IMG/VR virus record: IMGVR_UViG_3300035158_000089
Span: 1 to 22,605 of that record
DNA from: a virus
Length of the DNA stretch: 22,605 bases
Strand: one strand, 5' to 3'
The translations under genes and the position numbers were made by a program. Of this stretch, positions 22,180 to 22,605 are shown one piece after another. Position 1 is the stretch's first letter; every line of letters starts with the position of its first letter. Under the pieces are notes generated by a model that was not told the origin of the DNA, ran no database searches, and saw only the letters and a list, made by a program, of their open reading frames with translations.

Positions 22180-22350
22180 CTAAGGCTTATACTGAGGGCG
22201 GGCCTCTCTCAGCCGCCTCCCCAACATGTCGAGTGTCACTCTCCCTACGACGATCTGGAGCTCCGTTATCCGGGCTCTCACCCAGCGGAGGCCCAGCTCG
22301 AATCGCCGAGTGTCAGCCGTCAGTTCCAGCGTCCTCTGCAGGCCCCTCAC
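22180..22350 (-). CDS. 56-residue basic helical protein of unknown function
   Basis: A short gene starting at GTG 22350 with an excellent GGGAGG site six bases upstream, ending TAG 22180. It overlaps the end of the preceding ORF by 38 bp in another frame and lies 14 bp before the terS-like start. The sequence (RTLELTADTRRFELGLRWVR, then ITELQIVVGRVTLDMLGRRL) is amphipathic helix, with many Arg and Leu. No family is recognised. Confidence 0.6.
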   Translation of the reverse strand: MRGLQRTLELTADTRRFELGLRWVRARITELQIVVGRVTLDMLGRRLREARPQYKP

Positions 22351-22561
22351 CGTAGGCCTCCCTGTGGCTGCGGGCCATGCACTCCATGACGGCGATCAGG
22401 GCCTTCTCGTCAGCGGCCAGTCTGATCCTCATGGCCTCGATCAGGCCGATCATCCTCTCACGGGGATCGGCGATCTCCCTCGCTGTGTCGAGGGCCTCCC
22501 CTGCCTCCTTGAGCCCCTTCAGGAGCTCCGTCTGTGCGGCTTCGATCTCCGGACAGTGCAT
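22313..22561 (-). CDS. 82-residue helical protein of unknown function
   Basis: It starts at ATG 22561 behind GAGGAGGAGCTGAG and ends TGA 22313. Nearly the whole protein is helical and acidic (EIEAAQTELLKGLKEAGEAL; ERMIGLIEAMRIRLAADEKA), with no membrane segment, signal or metal motif. It is the first complete gene of the visible run and may be a small regulator or assembly protein in the operon. No family recognised. Confidence 0.7.
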   Translation of the reverse strand: MHCPEIEAAQTELLKGLKEAGEALDTAREIADPRERMIGLIEAMRIRLAADEKALIAVMECMARSHREAYGEGPAEDAGTDG

Positions 22562-22562
22562 C

Positions 22563-22605
22563 TCAGCTCCTCCTCGTCCTTGGCCTGAAGTAGGCCGTGC
22601 AGAAC
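22563..22605 (-). CDS. 3' end of a possible upstream gene
   Basis: A frame entering from the right edge codes for FCTAYFRPRTRRS and stops at TGA 22563, one base before the next ATG (TGA-G-ATG). This matches the coupling seen elsewhere in the operon. With 13 residues nothing can be said about function. Confidence 0.35.
   Translation of the reverse strand, partial: FCTAYFRPRTRRS

Overview
The window is the packaging, head, connector and tail module of a GC-rich tailed bacteriophage or prophage, most likely a long-tailed siphovirus. Every supported gene lies on the minus strand, so the module reads from right to left. The evidence is the classical gene order: small-terminase-like protein, large terminase, portal, Mu F-like head protein, protease/scaffold, decoration protein, major capsid protein, gpW-like connector, neck proteins, tail terminator, tail tube, two overlapping tail-assembly chaperones, tape measure and tail hub. 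There is also dense ATGA/TGATG stop-start coupling. There is no sheath gene, tRNA, integrase or host gene in the window, so neither the host nor the lysogenic state can be decided. Several genes start with GTG or TTG.

Right part (22605-19156): three small ORFs of unknown function, a helix-turn-helix protein in the small-terminase position, a 460-bp gap with hairpins and repeated CTAAGGCTT-type words, a complete TerL and a zinc-ribbon protein. Middle (19178-9910): portal; a Mu F-like head protein carrying an ADP-ribosyltransferase-like insert; an overlapping gene that resumes the Mu F-like domain and ends in an apparently intact PI3K/HipA-like kinase domain; a small protein; a protease-scaffold fusion with an excellent internal start for a separate scaffold; a decoration protein with a lectin-like C-terminus; and the major capsid protein. 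Left part (9817-1): head-tail connectors, a one-helix membrane protein, the tail terminator, two tail-tube paralogues, a 39-residue basic protein, the chaperones, a tape measure of about 800 residues, a small tail protein, and a very large hub-like tail protein that runs off the left edge.

Two things stand out. First, three tail proteins share an unusual cysteine tail in which Cys recurs about every fourth residue, as C-[E/Q/T]-x-[G/S/A]. There are 5 Cys at the end of one tail-tube paralogue, 5 at the end of the tail terminator, and 77 Cys within about 334 residues at the end of the hub-like protein, with more beyond the window. This looks like a dedicated surface system of the tail that I cannot match to a described family. 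Second, the head carries two enzyme-like domains, an ADP-ribosyltransferase and a protein or lipid kinase. They are nested in and appended to a Mu F-like domain that is split across two overlapping genes, which suggests capsid-carried effectors.

Inferred assembly: TerS-like protein and TerL fill a prohead built from MCP, scaffold, protease and portal. The Mu F-like pair and their effector domains are probably internal. The gpW-like, joining and tail-completion proteins close the neck. The tube polymerises on the tape measure with chaperone help, and its surface and tip display the cysteine tails.
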